Shown here: piece after piece, positions 42,189 through 51,730 of the stretch
Position numbering within the stretch: position 1 is the first letter of the stretch
Layout of the letters: each line of letters starts with the position of its first letter
Assembly: GCF_023614235.1 (NCBI RefSeq)
Contig: NZ_CP094264.1
Location: 1,364,001-1,428,000, forward strand
Direction: 5' to 3'
From: Streptomyces sp. MRC013
GTDB lineage: Bacteria > Actinomycetota > Actinomycetes > Streptomycetales > Streptomycetaceae
Length of the DNA: 64,000 bases
Translations under genes and position numbers: made by a program
The notes under the pieces: model-generated
What the model was told of the DNA's origin: nothing
The model's database searches: none
What the model saw: only the letters and a program-made list of their open reading frames with translations

Positions 42189-45100
42189 GTGTCGTCTCAG
42201 TCCCCCAGTAACTCGAGCATCTCGACCGACCAAGACGGCCGGGGTCAGAGCCCTGCGGCCGCCTTCGGCGCCAACGAGTGGCTCGTCGACGAGATCTACC
42301 AGCAGTACCTCCAGGACCCGAATTCGGTCGACCGCGCCTGGTGGGACTTCTTCGCCGACTACAAGCCGGGTGCCTCCGGCTCGGCGGACAAGCCCGCAGG
42401 TCAGGCTCCCGCGGCCTCGGGGGCCGCGGGCACCGTGACGCAGCCGGCCCCGGCCGCGGAGGCGCCCGCCGCACAGGCCCCCGCCGCCCCGGCCCAGCCC
42501 GTCCGGCCCGCGCCCGCGCCCGCCGCGCAGGCCCCCGCCCCGGCCCCGGCGAAGCCCGCGTCCGCCGCTCCCGCGCAGGCCCCCGCCGCCCCGGCGAAGG
42601 CGGCCCCCGCCGAGCCCGCCGCCGCGAAGCCCGCCCCGGCGAAGCCCGCCCCCGCGGCCGAGGCCCCGGCCGGCCCGGAGTTCGTGACGCTGCGCGGCCC
42701 CGCCGGCGCCGTCGCCAAGAACATGGACGCCTCGCTGGAGGTGCCGACCGCCACCTCGGTCCGCGCCGTCCCGGTGAAGCTGCTGTTCGACAACCGCATC
42801 GTCATCAACAACCACCTGAAGCGCGCCCGCGGCGGGAAGATCTCCTTCACCCACATCATCGGCTACGCGATGGTGCAGGCCATCAAGGCGATGCCCTCCA
42901 TGAACTGGTCGTACCAGGTCAAGGACGGCAAGCCGACCCTGGTGAAGCCGGAGCACGTCAACCTCGGCCTCGCCATCGACCTGGTCAAGCCCAACGGCGA
43001 CCGCCAGCTGGTCGTGGCGGCCATCAAGAAGGCCGAGACGCTGGGCTTCTTCGAGTTCTGGCAGGCGTACGAGGACATCGTCCGCCGCGCCCGCGCCAAC
43101 AAGCTCACGATGGACGACTTCACCGGCGTCACGGTCTCGCTGACCAACCCGGGCGGCCTCGGCACGGTCCACTCCGTGCCGCGCCTCATGCCCGGCCAGT
43201 CGGTGATCATGGGTGTCGGCTCGATGGACTACCCGGCCGAGTTCCAGGGCACGTCGCAGGACACCCTGAACAAGCTGGGCATCTCCAAGGTGATGACCCT
43301 CACCTCGACCTACGACCACCGCGTCATCCAGGGCGCCGCGTCCGGCGAGTTCCTGCGGGTCGTCGCCGACCTCCTCCTCGGCGAGGACGGCTTCTACGAC
43401 GACGTCTTCAAGTCGCTGCGCATCCCCTACGAGCCGGTCCGCTGGCTCAAGGACATCGACGCCTCGCACGACGACGACGTCACCAAGGCCGCGCGCGTCT
43501 TCGAGCTGATCCACTCCTACCGGGTCCGCGGCCACGTCATGGCCGACACCGACCCTCTGGAGTACCGCCAGCGCAAGCACCCCGACCTGGACATCACCGA
43601 GCACGGCCTCACCCTGTGGGACCTGGAGCGCGAGTTCGCGGTCGGCGGCTTCGGCGGCCGGTCGATGATGAAGCTGCGCGACATCCTCGGCGTGCTGCGC
43701 GACTCGTACTGCCGCACCACCGGCATCGAGTTCATGCACATCCAGGACCCGAAGCAGCGCAAGTGGATCCAGGACCGCGTCGAGCGCCCGCACTCCAAGC
43801 CGGAGCGCGAGGAGCAGCTGCGCATCCTGCGGCGGCTGAACGCCGCGGAGGCGTTCGAGACGTTCCTGCAGACGAAGTACGTCGGCCAGAAGCGGTTCAG
43901 CCTGGAGGGCGGCGAGTCCGTCATCCCGCTGCTCGACGCGGTGATCGACTCGGCCGCCGAGTCCCGCCTCGACGAGGTCGTCATCGGCATGGCCCACCGC
44001 GGCCGCCTGAACGTCCTGGCGAACATCGTCGGCAAGTCGTACGCGCAGATCTTCCGCGAGTTCGAGGGCAACCTCGACCCGAAGTCCATGCACGGTTCCG
44101 GCGACGTGAAGTACCACCTGGGCGCCGAGGGGACCTTCACCGGCCTCGACGGCGAGCAGATCAAGGTCAGCCTGGTCGCGAACCCCTCCCACCTGGAGGC
44201 CGTCGACCCGGTCCTGGAGGGCGTCGTCCGCGCCAAGCAGGACATCATCGGCAAGGCCGGCACGGACTTCACCGTCCTGCCCGTCGCCCTCCACGGCGAC
44301 GCGGCCTTCGCCGGCCAGGGCGTCGTCGCCGAGACGCTGAACATGTCGCAGCTGCGCGGCTACCGCACCGGCGGCACGGTCCACATCGTCATCAACAACC
44401 AGGTCGGTTTCACCGCCGCCCCGGAGTCCTCGCGCTCCTCGATGTACGCCACGGACGTGGCCCGCATGATCGAGGCGCCGATCTTCCACGTGAACGGCGA
44501 CGACCCGGAGGCCTGCGTCCGCGTGGCGCGGCTCGCCTTCGAGTTCCGCCAGACGTTCAACAAGGACGTCGTCATCGACCTCATCTGCTACCGCCGCCGC
44601 GGTCACAACGAGGGCGACAACCCGCAGTTCACGAACCCGGCGATGGTCTCGCTGATCGACAAGAAGCGCTCGGTGCGCAAGCTGTACACCGAGTCGCTGA
44701 TCGGCCGCGGCGACATCACCCTGGAGGAGGCGGAGCAGGCGCTCCAGGACTTCCAGGGCCAGCTGGAGAAGGTCTTCACGGAGGTCCGCGAGGCCACCGC
44801 GCAGCCGAGCCCGGCGGTCGGCACCGACCCGCAGGCCGGCTTCCCCGCGGAGGACGTGAAGACGGCCGTCCCGCAGGAGGTCGTCAAGCGGATCGCCGAG
44901 TCGCAGGTCAACGTCCCCGACCACGTCACCGTGCACCCGCGCCTGATGCCGCAGATGCAGCGCCGCGCGGCGTCCGTCGAGGACGGCACGATCGACTGGG
45001 GCATGGGCGAGACCCTCGCCATCGGCTCGCTGCTGATGGAGGGCGTCCCGGTCCGCCTCGCCGGCCAGGACTCCCGCCGCGGCACGTTCGGCCAGCGCCA

Positions 45101-46040
45101 CGCGGTGCTGGTGGACCAGGAGACCAACGAGGACTACACCCCGCTGCTCTACCTCTCCGACGACCAGGCCCGCTACAACGTCTACGACTCGCTGCTCAGC
45201 GAGTACGCGGCGATGGGCTTCGAGTACGGCTACTCGCTGGCCCGCCCGGACGCGCTGGTGATGTGGGAGGCCCAGTTCGGCGACTTCGTCAACGGCGCGC
45301 AGACCGTCGTCGACGAGTTCATCTCCTCCGCCGAGCAGAAGTGGGGCCAGACCTCCGGCGTCACGCTGCTGCTGCCGCACGGCTACGAGGGCCAGGGCCC
45401 GGACCACTCGTCCGCCCGACCGGAGCGCTTCCTCCAGCTGTGCGCGCAGAACAACATGACGGTCGCCATGCCGACGCTCCCGTCGAACTACTTCCACCTG
45501 CTGCGGTGGCAGGTGCACAACCCGCACCACAAGCCGCTGGTCGTCTTCACGCCGAAGTCGATGCTGCGCCTGAAGGCCGCCGCGTCGAAGGTGGAGGAGT
45601 TCACGTCCGGCTCGTTCCGCCCGGTCATCGGCGACGCGTCGGTCGACCCGTCCGCCGTCCGCAAGGTCGTCTTCTGCGCCGGCAAGGTCTACTACGACCT
45701 GGACGCCGAGCGGCAGAAGCGCGGCGTCGCGGACACGGCGGTCATCCGCCTGGAGCGGCTGTACCCGCTGCCGGGCGCCCAGCTCCAGGCCGAGATCGCC
45801 AAGTACCCGAACGCCGAGAAGTACATCTGGGCGCAGGAGGAGCCGGCGAACCAGGGCGCGTGGCCGTTCATCGCGCTGAACCTGATCGACCACCTGGACC
45901 TGGCGGTCGGCGCCGACATCCCGCAGGGCGAGCGCCTGCGCCGCATCTCGCGGCCGCACAGCTCGTCCCCGGCGGTCGGCTCGGCCAAGCGCCACCAGGC
46001 CGAGCAGGCGCAGCTGGTCAACGAGGTCTTCGAGGCCTGA
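42189..46040 (+). CDS. kgd: Multifunctional 2-oxoglutarate metabolism enzyme (Kgd/SucA, E1 with E2-type domain)
   Basis: The protein has 1283 aa and starts at GTG 42189 ([10 protein letters not shown]), the usual Streptomyces start; an in-frame GTG at 42162 is less likely. Residues 20-60 are the E1 N-terminal motif, then an Ala/Pro-rich linker (75-165). An E2-type succinyltransferase domain (165-395) has catalytic His in [15 protein letters not shown]. The thiamine-diphosphate E1 (400-1283) has [14 protein letters not shown] and [14 protein letters not shown]. It decarboxylates 2-oxoglutarate in the TCA cycle and works with E3 and AceF. In mycobacteria the FHA protein GarA inhibits it, under PknG control. 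Ends at a strong terminator. Confidence 0.96.
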   Translation: MSSQSPSNSSISTDQDGRGQSPAAAFGANEWLVDEIYQQYLQDPNSVDRAWWDFFADYKPGASGSADKPAGQAPAASGAAGTVTQPAPAAEAPAAQAPAAPAQPVRPAPAPAAQAPAPAPAKPASAAPAQAPAAPAKAAPAEPAAAKPAPAKPAPAAEAPAGPEFVTLRGPAGAVAKNMDASLEVPTATSVRAVPVKLLFDNRIVINNHLKRARGGKISFTHIIGYAMVQAIKAMPSMNWSYQVKDGKPTLVKPEHVNLGLAIDLVKPNGDRQLVVAAIKKAETLGFFEFWQAYEDIVRRARANKLTMDDFTGVTVSLTNPGGLGTVHSVPRLMPGQSVIMGVGSMDYPAEFQGTSQDTLNKLGISKVMTLTSTYDHRVIQGAASGEFLRVVADLLLGEDGFYDDVFKSLRIPYEPVRWLKDIDASHDDDVTKAARVFELIHSYRVRGHVMADTDPLEYRQRKHPDLDITEHGLTLWDLEREFAVGGFGGRSMMKLRDILGVLRDSYCRTTGIEFMHIQDPKQRKWIQDRVERPHSKPEREEQLRILRRLNAAEAFETFLQTKYVGQKRFSLEGGESVIPLLDAVIDSAAESRLDEVVIGMAHRGRLNVLANIVGKSYAQIFREFEGNLDPKSMHGSGDVKYHLGAEGTFTGLDGEQIKVSLVANPSHLEAVDPVLEGVVRAKQDIIGKAGTDFTVLPVALHGDAAFAGQGVVAETLNMSQLRGYRTGGTVHIVINNQVGFTAAPESSRSSMYATDVARMIEAPIFHVNGDDPEACVRVARLAFEFRQTFNKDVVIDLICYRRRGHNEGDNPQFTNPAMVSLIDKKRSVRKLYTESLIGRGDITLEEAEQALQDFQGQLEKVFTEVREATAQPSPAVGTDPQAGFPAEDVKTAVPQEVVKRIAESQVNVPDHVTVHPRLMPQMQRRAASVEDGTIDWGMGETLAIGSLLMEGVPVRLAGQDSRRGTFGQRHAVLVDQETNEDYTPLLYLSDDQARYNVYDSLLSEYAAMGFEYGYSLARPDALVMWEAQFGDFVNGAQTVVDEFISSAEQKWGQTSGVTLLLPHGYEGQGPDHSSARPERFLQLCAQNNMTVAMPTLPSNYFHLLRWQVHNPHHKPLVVFTPKSMLRLKAAASKVEEFTSGSFRPVIGDASVDPSAVRKVVFCAGKVYYDLDAERQKRGVADTAVIRLERLYPLPGAQLQAEIAKYPNAEKYIWAQEEPANQGAWPFIALNLIDHLDLAVGADIPQGERLRRISRPHSSSPAVGSAKRHQAEQAQLVNEVFEA

Positions 46041-46067
46041 CCGGCGGTCGCGCACGCGTACGGCGCC

Positions 46068-46100
46068 AGGGCCCGGCACCCGGAGGGGGTGCCGGGCCCT
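46068..46100 (+). terminator. Intrinsic terminator after kgd
   Basis: AGGGCCCGGCACCC at 46068-46081 pairs perfectly with GGGTGCCGGGCCCT at 46087-46100, around a 5-nt loop. It lies 28 nt past the stop. It has no U tract, but a 14-bp GC stem is typical for the genus. Confidence 0.9.
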
Positions 46101-46171
46101 CCGGCGTACCGGCCGCCCTACCCTGGGGGGAGCACCCGGGGAGCGCCCCGGCAGGATTCAGGAGACGTGTC

Positions 46172-46351
46172 TTGTACTTCACCGACCGTGGCATCGAGGA
46201 GCTGGAGAAGCGGCGCGGCGAGGAGGAGGTCACCTTCGAGTGGCTGGCCGAGCAGCTGCGGACGTTCGTGGACCTGAACCCGGACTTCGAGGTGCCGGTC
46301 GAGCGCCTGGCGACGTGGCTGGCGCGGCTGGACGACGAGGACGACGAGTAG
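46172..46351 (+). CDS. DUF6104 family small protein
   Basis: The protein has 59 aa from TTG 46172, with AGGAG 8 nt upstream, which decides the start. It is a compact, acidic helical protein: LYFTDRGIEELEKRRGEEEV then TFEWLAEQLRTFVDLNPDFE and a helix ending in LARLDDEDDE. It is found next to kgd/sucA in Streptomyces genomes that I recall. Function unknown. Confidence 0.85.
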   Translation: MYFTDRGIEELEKRRGEEEVTFEWLAEQLRTFVDLNPDFEVPVERLATWLARLDDEDDE

Positions 46352-46358
46352 CCGCCCC

Positions 46359-47189
46359 CTACGGCACCGGGCGCCGCTCCCGGTCACGGCGGACGAGGCC
46401 CAGCCCCAGTGCGCCCTGGACGGCGAGCAGCGCCCCCGCCGCGGCCCAGCCGGAGGCGGGGGCGCGGCGGGTCAGGGACCAGGCGAGGAGCGGCAGGCCG
46501 ACGGCGAGCTGGACGCCGGCGACGGCGAGGCGGATCCGGTCCGCGTCCCGGGCCGCGGCCCCGGGCCCGTGGCGGCGTGCGGCGGCCGGTCCGGTGCGTA
46601 CGGCGTCGCGCGGGTCGCGGCCCGGGACGTCGCGCGCGCCGGGGTGGGCCCGTGCGGTGGCGAGCAGGCGCTCGGCGGTCTCGCCGGGCCGCACACCGGG
46701 CGGCGGCTCCAGCCCGAGGCGGGTGAGCACGGCGAGGAGGCCGAGGAGGCGGGCGCGGGCGTCGGCGTCCGGGTCGGGGCGGGTGAGCGCCTGCAGGTCC
46801 CGCACGTCGAGGACCGGATCGAGGCCGAGGCGCTCGGCGAGGGTGAGCACGGCCTCGTCCTCGCCGACGGGGGTGCCGTCCGCGAGCCAGGTGTAGTCGA
46901 CGGGCCTGCGGAACCCGTACGCGAGGGTGTGGCCGGCCCGTTCCCGGTCCCACCAGAGGGCGACGACCGGCCAGGGCCCGCCGACGGCGAGGGCGGTGGC
47001 CCACCCGGTGGCGATCCGTTCGACCGGCTCGGAGCCGTCGCGCCAGGGGCGCCCCTCGGGGACGAGGAGGCTCCAGCCCGTGCCGGCCGGAACGAGGACC
47101 GCGCGCTCGCGCAGCAGGCGGGCCGGTGCGGCGACCGCGTCGGGGTCGGCCCGGCAGAGCAGCAGCACGCCGGTCGGTGTCGCGTCCAT
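46359..47189 (-). CDS. Hypothetical protein with two C-terminal membrane helices
   Basis: The protein has 276 aa from ATG 47189. The N-terminal 150 residues form a soluble alpha/beta region (LLLCRADPDAVAAPARLL, GWSLLVPEG, WPVVALWWDRE, TLAYGFRRPVDYTWL). It ends with a helical hinge and two hydrophobic segments (VAGVQLAVGLPLLAWSL and AAAGALLAVQGALGLGLV). Convergent with DUF6104. Conserved in the genus by memory; function unknown. Confidence 0.75.
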   Translation of the reverse strand: MDATPTGVLLLCRADPDAVAAPARLLRERAVLVPAGTGWSLLVPEGRPWRDGSEPVERIATGWATALAVGGPWPVVALWWDRERAGHTLAYGFRRPVDYTWLADGTPVGEDEAVLTLAERLGLDPVLDVRDLQALTRPDPDADARARLLGLLAVLTRLGLEPPPGVRPGETAERLLATARAHPGARDVPGRDPRDAVRTGPAAARRHGPGAAARDADRIRLAVAGVQLAVGLPLLAWSLTRRAPASGWAAAGALLAVQGALGLGLVRRDRERRPVP

Positions 47190-47557
47190 GGGTCATACGC
47201 TAGGGCAGTTCGCCCGTTCCCGGCGGATCTGACGCGTTGCGCCCGGTCCGCACCCCGTACGGGGCGGAGACGAGGCGCGCCGCTCCCCGCCCGCCGCAGA
47301 CGGCGGACGGCGAAACGCGGAAGCGGCGGACCGGGCGGGCGGCGGGGTGCGACGGGGCCGGGGACGGGCCCGGGTCGGGGCCCGGGTCGGAGGCGTACGG
47401 GACGACGGGGCACGGCGGGCCCTCGGGGGCCTCGGGGGCCTCAGGTTCCAACGGTCCCCGCCCGTACGCGCCCGGCCCCGGGCCCCGTCCCGAGCCGGCC
47501 CGTCCGAGCCGGCCCGTCCGAGCAGGCTCGTCCCGAGCCGGCCCCGTGCGGGCGGCC
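47190..47557. other. Intergenic, 368 bp, with short direct repeats
   Basis: No gene is supported. The right half has GAGCCGGCCCGTCC repeated at about 47493-47520 with a third variant following, and GGGGCC/GGGCC triplets near 47420-47440. The left side holds the promoter region of the membrane-protein gene. Confidence 0.45.
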
Positions 47558-48526
47558 TCAGGAGGCGGGCGTCAGCACGATCTTCCCGAACAGGTCGCCC
47601 GACTCCATCCGGGCGAAGCCCTCCCGCGCCCGGTCCAGCGGCAGCACCTCGTCGATCACCGGCCGGACCCCGGTCTCGGCGCAGAAGGACAGCAGGTCCT
47701 CCAGCTCGTCCTTGGAGCCCATCGTCGAGCCGACGACCTTCAGCTCCAGGAAGAAGATCCGGGTCAGTTCGGCGTGCGGGGGCCGGTCACCGCTGGTCGC
47801 GCCGGAGACGACCAGGGTGCCGCCGGGCCTCAGCGACTTGATCGAGTGGGACCAGGTGGCGGCGCCGACCGTCTCGATGACGGCGTCCACCCGCTGCGGC
47901 AGCCGCGCGCCCGGCTCGAACGCGTCGGCGGCGCCCAGGTCGACGGCGCGCTTGCGCTTGGCCTCGTCGCGGCTGGTGGCGAAGACCCGCAGCCCGGCGG
48001 CCTTCCCCAGGACGATCGCGGCGGTCGCGACGCCGCCGCCCGCGCCCTGGACGAGCACGGAGTCGCCGGGGCGGACCCCGGCGTTGGTGAAGAGCATCCG
48101 GTACGCGGTGAGCCAGGCGGTGGGGAGGCAGGCGGCCTCCTCGAAGCTCAGCTCCTTCGGCTTGGGCAGCACGTTCCAGACGGGCACGGCGACCCGCTCG
48201 GCGAACGTGCCCTGGTAGCGCTCGGTCAGGATGGAGCGGGGCTCGCGGGGTCCGACCCCGTGGCCGGTCTGGCCGATGACGGAGTGGACGACGACCTCGT
48301 TGCCGTCCTCGTCGACGCCGGCGGCGTCGCAGCCGAGGATCATCGGCAGTCTCTCCTCGGGCAGGCCGACCCCGCGCAGGGACCACAGGTCGTGGTGGTT
48401 GAGGGAGGCGGCCCTGACGGTGACGGTGGTCCAACCCGGCCGTGCCCCGGGCTCCGGGCGGTCGCCCAGCTCGAGGCCGTCGAGGGGGCTGTCGGGGTCG
48501 ATGCGTGCGGCATAGGCGGCGAACAT
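47558..48526 (-). CDS. Zinc-binding/quinone oxidoreductase-like dehydrogenase (MDR family)
   Basis: The protein has 322 aa from ATG 48526. The GroES-like N-terminal domain has VRAASLNHHDLWSLRG and the pattern ILGCDAAGVDEDGNEV. The NAD(P)-binding domain has VLVQGAGGGVATAAIVLGKAAG. The catalytic-zinc Cys/His set of alcohol dehydrogenases is only partly present, so this is closer to quinone oxidoreductases, which reduce quinones or enones with NADPH. Cytoplasmic. It is on the same strand as the upstream kinase, but 180 bp and a terminator hairpin apart. Confidence 0.87.
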   Translation of the reverse strand: MFAAYAARIDPDSPLDGLELGDRPEPGARPGWTTVTVRAASLNHHDLWSLRGVGLPEERLPMILGCDAAGVDEDGNEVVVHSVIGQTGHGVGPREPRSILTERYQGTFAERVAVPVWNVLPKPKELSFEEAACLPTAWLTAYRMLFTNAGVRPGDSVLVQGAGGGVATAAIVLGKAAGLRVFATSRDEAKRKRAVDLGAADAFEPGARLPQRVDAVIETVGAATWSHSIKSLRPGGTLVVSGATSGDRPPHAELTRIFFLELKVVGSTMGSKDELEDLLSFCAETGVRPVIDEVLPLDRAREGFARMESGDLFGKIVLTPAS

Positions 48527-48687
48527 GGCCCCGAGACTAGGTGGGCGCGGTGCGCCGCGGAACCACGCCCCCGTGTGACGCGTGTCCCTCCCCGGGGACC
48601 CGGCGCCCACGCCGGGGGGCGCTGAACCCTCCGGCGACGTGACCGTCGCGAGACCCTCGGCCGCGCAGTGGCGCGGTTTCGGCGACG

Positions 48688-48706
48688 CCGCTTCCGGGGG
48701 AAGCGG
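48688..48706 (-). terminator. Terminator hairpin directly after the Ser/Thr kinase gene
   Basis: CCGCTTCC at 48688-48695 and GGAAGCGG at 48699-48706 form an 8-bp perfect stem with a GGG triloop, immediately adjacent to the kinase stop codon at 48707. Confidence 0.65.
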
Positions 48707-50293
48707 TCAGGAAGCTGAACCGTCGAGGCCGAGGCGGATCACGGCGAGCGCCTCGGCGATCTCGACGGTCATCTCGTCCCCCGGGCCGAACACCATGCAC
48801 ATGTCCTGGTGGAGTGGTTCGAGGACCTGCCGGGCCTCGGCGGTCCGGCCCTGGGCGAGCAGCAGCATCCCGATGTTGTGCCGCAGCTCCACGGCTTCCT
48901 CGCCCACGTCGCTGTCGACGGTCCGCACGACGTTCAGCACGCCCTGGAGCGCGGCCAGCGCGTCGGTGACCTGGCCGAGCTCGGCGCGGCACCGGGCCGC
49001 CTGGGCGCGGCAGGCGCGGGCCTGCTCGCCGGTGGGCCCGGCGACACGGGCGTAGGCGTCGGCGAGGGCGTCGAACTCGGGCAGGGCGGCCCGGTAGTCG
49101 CCGCCGAGGAGGTGGATCGCCGCCCGCTGGCGGCGCAGCGCCAGGACCTGCCTGCTCTCGGAGCCGAGGGCGAGGGCGGCGGGTGCGACGACCTCGCCGA
49201 GCACCTCGGCGGCCTGCGTGAACCGCTCCTCCTCCAGCAGGGCGTCGGAACGCGCGTACGCCTCCTCGATGTCCTCGCGCAGCCGGGCGGGGACCGGCAC
49301 CGGCGGGGCCCCCGGGAGGACGGCCGTCGGCGCCGGATCACCGGGCGCCGGGGCCTGGGCGCGGGCGCGGGGCGCGAACGGGCGACGGAACACGCCCGTG
49401 GGGTCGGGCGCGCCGGCCGGCCCCGTGTCCGCCGTGCCGGGGTCCCGGCCCGGCGGCGGGAGGAACGGCAGCAGCCGCGCGTACACCTCCTGCGTGTCGG
49501 CGGGCCGCGCCTCGGGCGCCTTGCGCAGCAGGTGCAGGACCAGCTCCTCCAGCGCCTCGGGGACGTCGGGCCGCAGCTGTCGCAGCGGGGTGGGCGCGGC
49601 GTTGACGTGCTGGTACATCAGCAGGTACTCGCTCTCCGCCTCGAACACGAGGCGCCCGCAGAGGAGTTCGTGCAGTACGCAGCCGAGCGCGTACAGGTCG
49701 GTCTGCGGGGTGACGCGTCCGCCGCGGACCTGCTCGGGCGACATGTACTGGTGGGTGCCGACGGGGCTGCCGGTGGCGGTCAGCTTGGTGACGTCGGTCC
49801 GCAGGATCGCCGCGATGCCGAAGTCGAGGACCTTCACCGTGCCGTCGCGGGCGACGAGGACGTTGCCCGGCTTGAGATCCCGGTGGATCACCGGCACGTC
49901 GTGCGCGTACGACAGCACGGTCGCGACCTGCGCGGCGACGGCGGCGGCCCAGCTGACCGGCAGCGGCCGGCCGGGGTCGAGGTAGGCGGACAGCGGTACG
50001 CCGTCCACGAGCTCCATCACCAGGAACAGCCGCTCGTACGACGCGTCGAGCACCGCGTCGTACACCTGCGGCACGCCGGGGTGCTGGATGCGCGCGGTGA
50101 TGCGGGCCTCGCGACGGAAGCGCTTGGCGAACTCCTCGGCCAGCTCCGGGGAGGTGACCGACGCCTGCCGGATGAGTTTCACCGCGACGGGCCGGTCGAG
50201 GACGGCGTCGTAGCCCCGCCACACGTCGCCCATGCCGCCGTGGCTGAGCTCCTCCAGGAGTTCGTAACGGTCGGAGATCGCCTCCTGCGGCAC
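48707..50293 (-). CDS. Serine/threonine protein kinase with TPR-like C terminus
   Basis: The protein has 528 aa from GTG 50293. A complete Hanks kinase domain spans residues 10-275, with glycine loop LSHGGMGDV, Lys in VAVKLIR, catalytic HRDLKPGNVL, DFGIAA and GTHQYMSPEQ. A Pro/Ala linker (280-330) leads to about 190 residues of helical repeats (TPR-like: ARSDALLEEERFTQAAEVLGEV, LGGDYRAALPEFDALAD). There is no membrane segment or PASTA repeat, so it is a cytoplasmic AfsK/PknD-type regulator with a protein-binding tail. Substrates unknown. Confidence 0.92.
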   Translation of the reverse strand: MPQEAISDRYELLEELSHGGMGDVWRGYDAVLDRPVAVKLIRQASVTSPELAEEFAKRFRREARITARIQHPGVPQVYDAVLDASYERLFLVMELVDGVPLSAYLDPGRPLPVSWAAAVAAQVATVLSYAHDVPVIHRDLKPGNVLVARDGTVKVLDFGIAAILRTDVTKLTATGSPVGTHQYMSPEQVRGGRVTPQTDLYALGCVLHELLCGRLVFEAESEYLLMYQHVNAAPTPLRQLRPDVPEALEELVLHLLRKAPEARPADTQEVYARLLPFLPPPGRDPGTADTGPAGAPDPTGVFRRPFAPRARAQAPAPGDPAPTAVLPGAPPVPVPARLREDIEEAYARSDALLEEERFTQAAEVLGEVVAPAALALGSESRQVLALRRQRAAIHLLGGDYRAALPEFDALADAYARVAGPTGEQARACRAQAARCRAELGQVTDALAALQGVLNVVRTVDSDVGEEAVELRHNIGMLLLAQGRTAEARQVLEPLHQDMCMVFGPGDEMTVEIAEALAVIRLGLDGSAS

Positions 50294-50351
50294 CTTGCCC
50301 CCGGTGTGCGCGATGAACGGTCACGGTCAGGGGTCAAGTGTGACCGCCGCG

Positions 50352-50834
50352 TCAGGACGCCGTCCAGGGTTCGCGGTGCGAGAGGGGCACGGGCGCGGTG
50401 GTGGACGAGGGGTGGGAGGGCGCGCCGTCCGGTCGGCATCCCGCCGACCGGACCGTCTGAGCCGTACCTTCACCACCGCCGTCGGGCCCAGTCGGGCGGG
50501 CGGCTGGGTCCTCACGTCGTGCACGGTCAGCCGAGGCAGCAAAACGCCCCCGCTCCGAAGAGCCGGGGACCACCTGCTGGGGTCGGATCCAGGTGACCTG
50601 GAGGACGTAGCCGCACTCGAACCGGGGGACGATCAGGAAGACGAACATGCCTCCGGGGACATCCACGGTTTCGCTCTTCGGCCCTATGCCTTCGTACCTC
50701 GTGCCGTCGAGGTAGAGAGCTTCAGCGGCGCGGATCAGCTCGTCGGCTTTCTTCTCGACCTCGGCGATGAAGGCCGGCGGAGCTCCGCCGACCACGTACT
50801 CCTCGCTAGGGTCGTACTCCCATCTCCAGGTCAC
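50352..50834 (-). CDS. Small protein of the DUF6247-associated pair (putative toxin-like partner)
   Basis: The protein has 160 aa. The N-terminal 90 residues are well ordered (EYDPSEEYVVGGAPPAFIAEVEKKADELIRAAEALY, GMFVFLIVPRFECGYVLQV) and match a small family seen in Streptomyces accessory regions immediately downstream of DUF6247 genes. The rest is Arg/Pro/Ser low complexity and may be read-through into non-coding sequence. ATG 50834 overlaps the upstream stop (ATGA), so the two are coupled. The paired arrangement resembles a toxin-antitoxin module, but no nuclease or RelE motif can be proved by eye. Confidence 0.6.
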   Translation of the reverse strand: MTWRWEYDPSEEYVVGGAPPAFIAEVEKKADELIRAAEALYLDGTRYEGIGPKSETVDVPGGMFVFLIVPRFECGYVLQVTWIRPQQVVPGSSERGRFAASADRARREDPAARPTGPDGGGEGTAQTVRSAGCRPDGAPSHPSSTTAPVPLSHREPWTAS

Positions 50835-51182
50835 TCGGACACCGCCTTGTACGCGGCGCGGATGATGTCGCCGGAGATCTTTACGTAGCGGCGGCTTTCT
50901 TCAAGGGTCTCGGCGGCGTTGGCCATGTACTCGGCGCGGCGCAGCTCACGCGCCGCCTCGGGAAACCGCTCGATTTCGATGTTGGCGGCCCACGCGATCA
51001 TGAAGAGCTGGAGGGGCTTGATGCTGCTCTGCTCGATGGCGGCGGCGACGGCCCTGCGCTGATCGGCGTCCATTTCCGGCAGTCGCTCCGGCGCGATGGC
51101 GGCAAGGGCGGCCCGGAGGGCCTCGGGGGGTCCGCGCGGGGCGCGGAATCAGCTCTGTGTCGTGGTCGGGCTGTGTGCTCAC
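50831..51182 (-). pseudogene. DUF6247 family protein, frameshifted
   Basis: GTG 51182, with a perfect GGAGG at proper spacing, opens VSTQPDHDTELIPRPARTP. The family sequence (PEALRAALAAIAPERLPEMDADQRRAV...) continues one base out of phase after the C run complementary to 51125-51130, and runs to the stop at 50831. The intact downstream frame alone begins at ATG 51073 (80 aa, helical, ESRRYVKISGDIIRAAYKAV). Five instead of six Gs restore a 116-aa protein. DUF6247 proteins are small helical partners of RelE/GNAT-like genes in actinomycetes, probably antitoxin-like. Confidence 0.65.
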
Positions 51183-51198
51183 GATGTCCTCCAAGGGA

Positions 51199-51227
51199 TG
51201 CCCCGGCCAGCATATCCAGCCGGGGCA
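51199..51227 (-). terminator. Terminator hairpin after the hsdR remnant
   Basis: TGCCCCGGC at 51199-51207 pairs with GCCGGGGCA at 51219-51227 around an 11-nt AT-richer loop. It has the same relation to the hsdR-like 3' end as the terminator at 53294-53323 has to the intact hsdR, so it is probably the terminator of a former hsdR copy. Confidence 0.75.
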
Positions 51228-51233
51228 CACGCA

Positions 51234-51427
51234 TCAGATGTCGTCGTCCAGCCCCTCCTCGCGGCGGATCATCCGCCAGGCCGCCGCAGGAGACGATCTG
51301 CGCCAGGAAGCCGTACTTCCTGACGTAATCGTTGAGGTCGGCGCGGAAGCCCCCCGCCGCCTCCTGGTCGTCCCCGTCCTCGCTGTCGAGCAGCGCGGTG
51401 GAGCGGGCGACGGCGGGGAAGAGCAGA
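51234..51427 (-). pseudogene. Remnant of an hsdR 3' end (type I restriction subunit)
   Basis: Two blocks match the intact hsdR downstream. Bases 51234-51286 match 53329-53381 (last 17 codons and stop), and 51292-51427 match about 53875-54007 (coding for NDYVRKYGFLAQIV and neighbours). The roughly 490 bp between these blocks in hsdR are deleted here, and the reading frame is broken. The identity is high but not perfect (about 85-90% by eye), with substitutions mostly silent. This is a divergent allele left behind, not a recent copy. Confidence 0.85.
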
Positions 51428-51466
51428 AGGCACCACCGGCCCTGCGGCCGACTTGCCGCTACGCCA

Positions 51467-51730
51467 TCACTCCTTGTCGGCTGCCATGATGCCGACGCAT
51501 TCTTCGAGCGCGGCGTGCAACGGCCTCACGAAGGCGGCGAGCTCGGTGTCCGACGCCTTCCCCACCTCCAGCACCGCGCCGACGACCGTCGCCAGGACGG
51601 TGGCGGCCTTCAGCGCGTGCACGTCGGCCAGCTTCTCGAGAATGCCCCCGGGGTGCGTGACCGCCAGGGCCTCCTTGCCGGTGGCCGGGTCGAGACCGAG
51701 ACTGCGCAGACGCGGCGCGTGCGAGCTCAT
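51467..51730 (-). CDS. Small hypothetical protein, accessory
   Basis: The protein has 87 aa from ATG 51730, overlapping the upstream stop as ATGA. Its sequence is mostly helical with a conserved-looking centre (GGILEKLADVHALKAATVLATVVGAV). No known domain is recognised. It belongs to a two-gene minus-strand unit divergent from a GntR regulator, a set-up usual in integrative elements of Streptomyces. Confidence 0.6.
   Translation of the reverse strand: MSSHAPRLRSLGLDPATGKEALAVTHPGGILEKLADVHALKAATVLATVVGAVLEVGKASDTELAAFVRPLHAALEECVGIMAADKE

Noticed and set aside
42003..46079. A 1358-codon open frame antisense to kgd
   Set aside because: Mirror of the high-GC third positions of kgd. Composition (Asp, Val, Arg, Leu, Gly runs) is that of a shadow frame and the + strand gene is certain.
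50352..50560. Treating the C-terminal 70 residues of the small protein as a domain
   Set aside because: Low-complexity Pro/Ser/Arg sequence like surrounding spacer; probably read-through.
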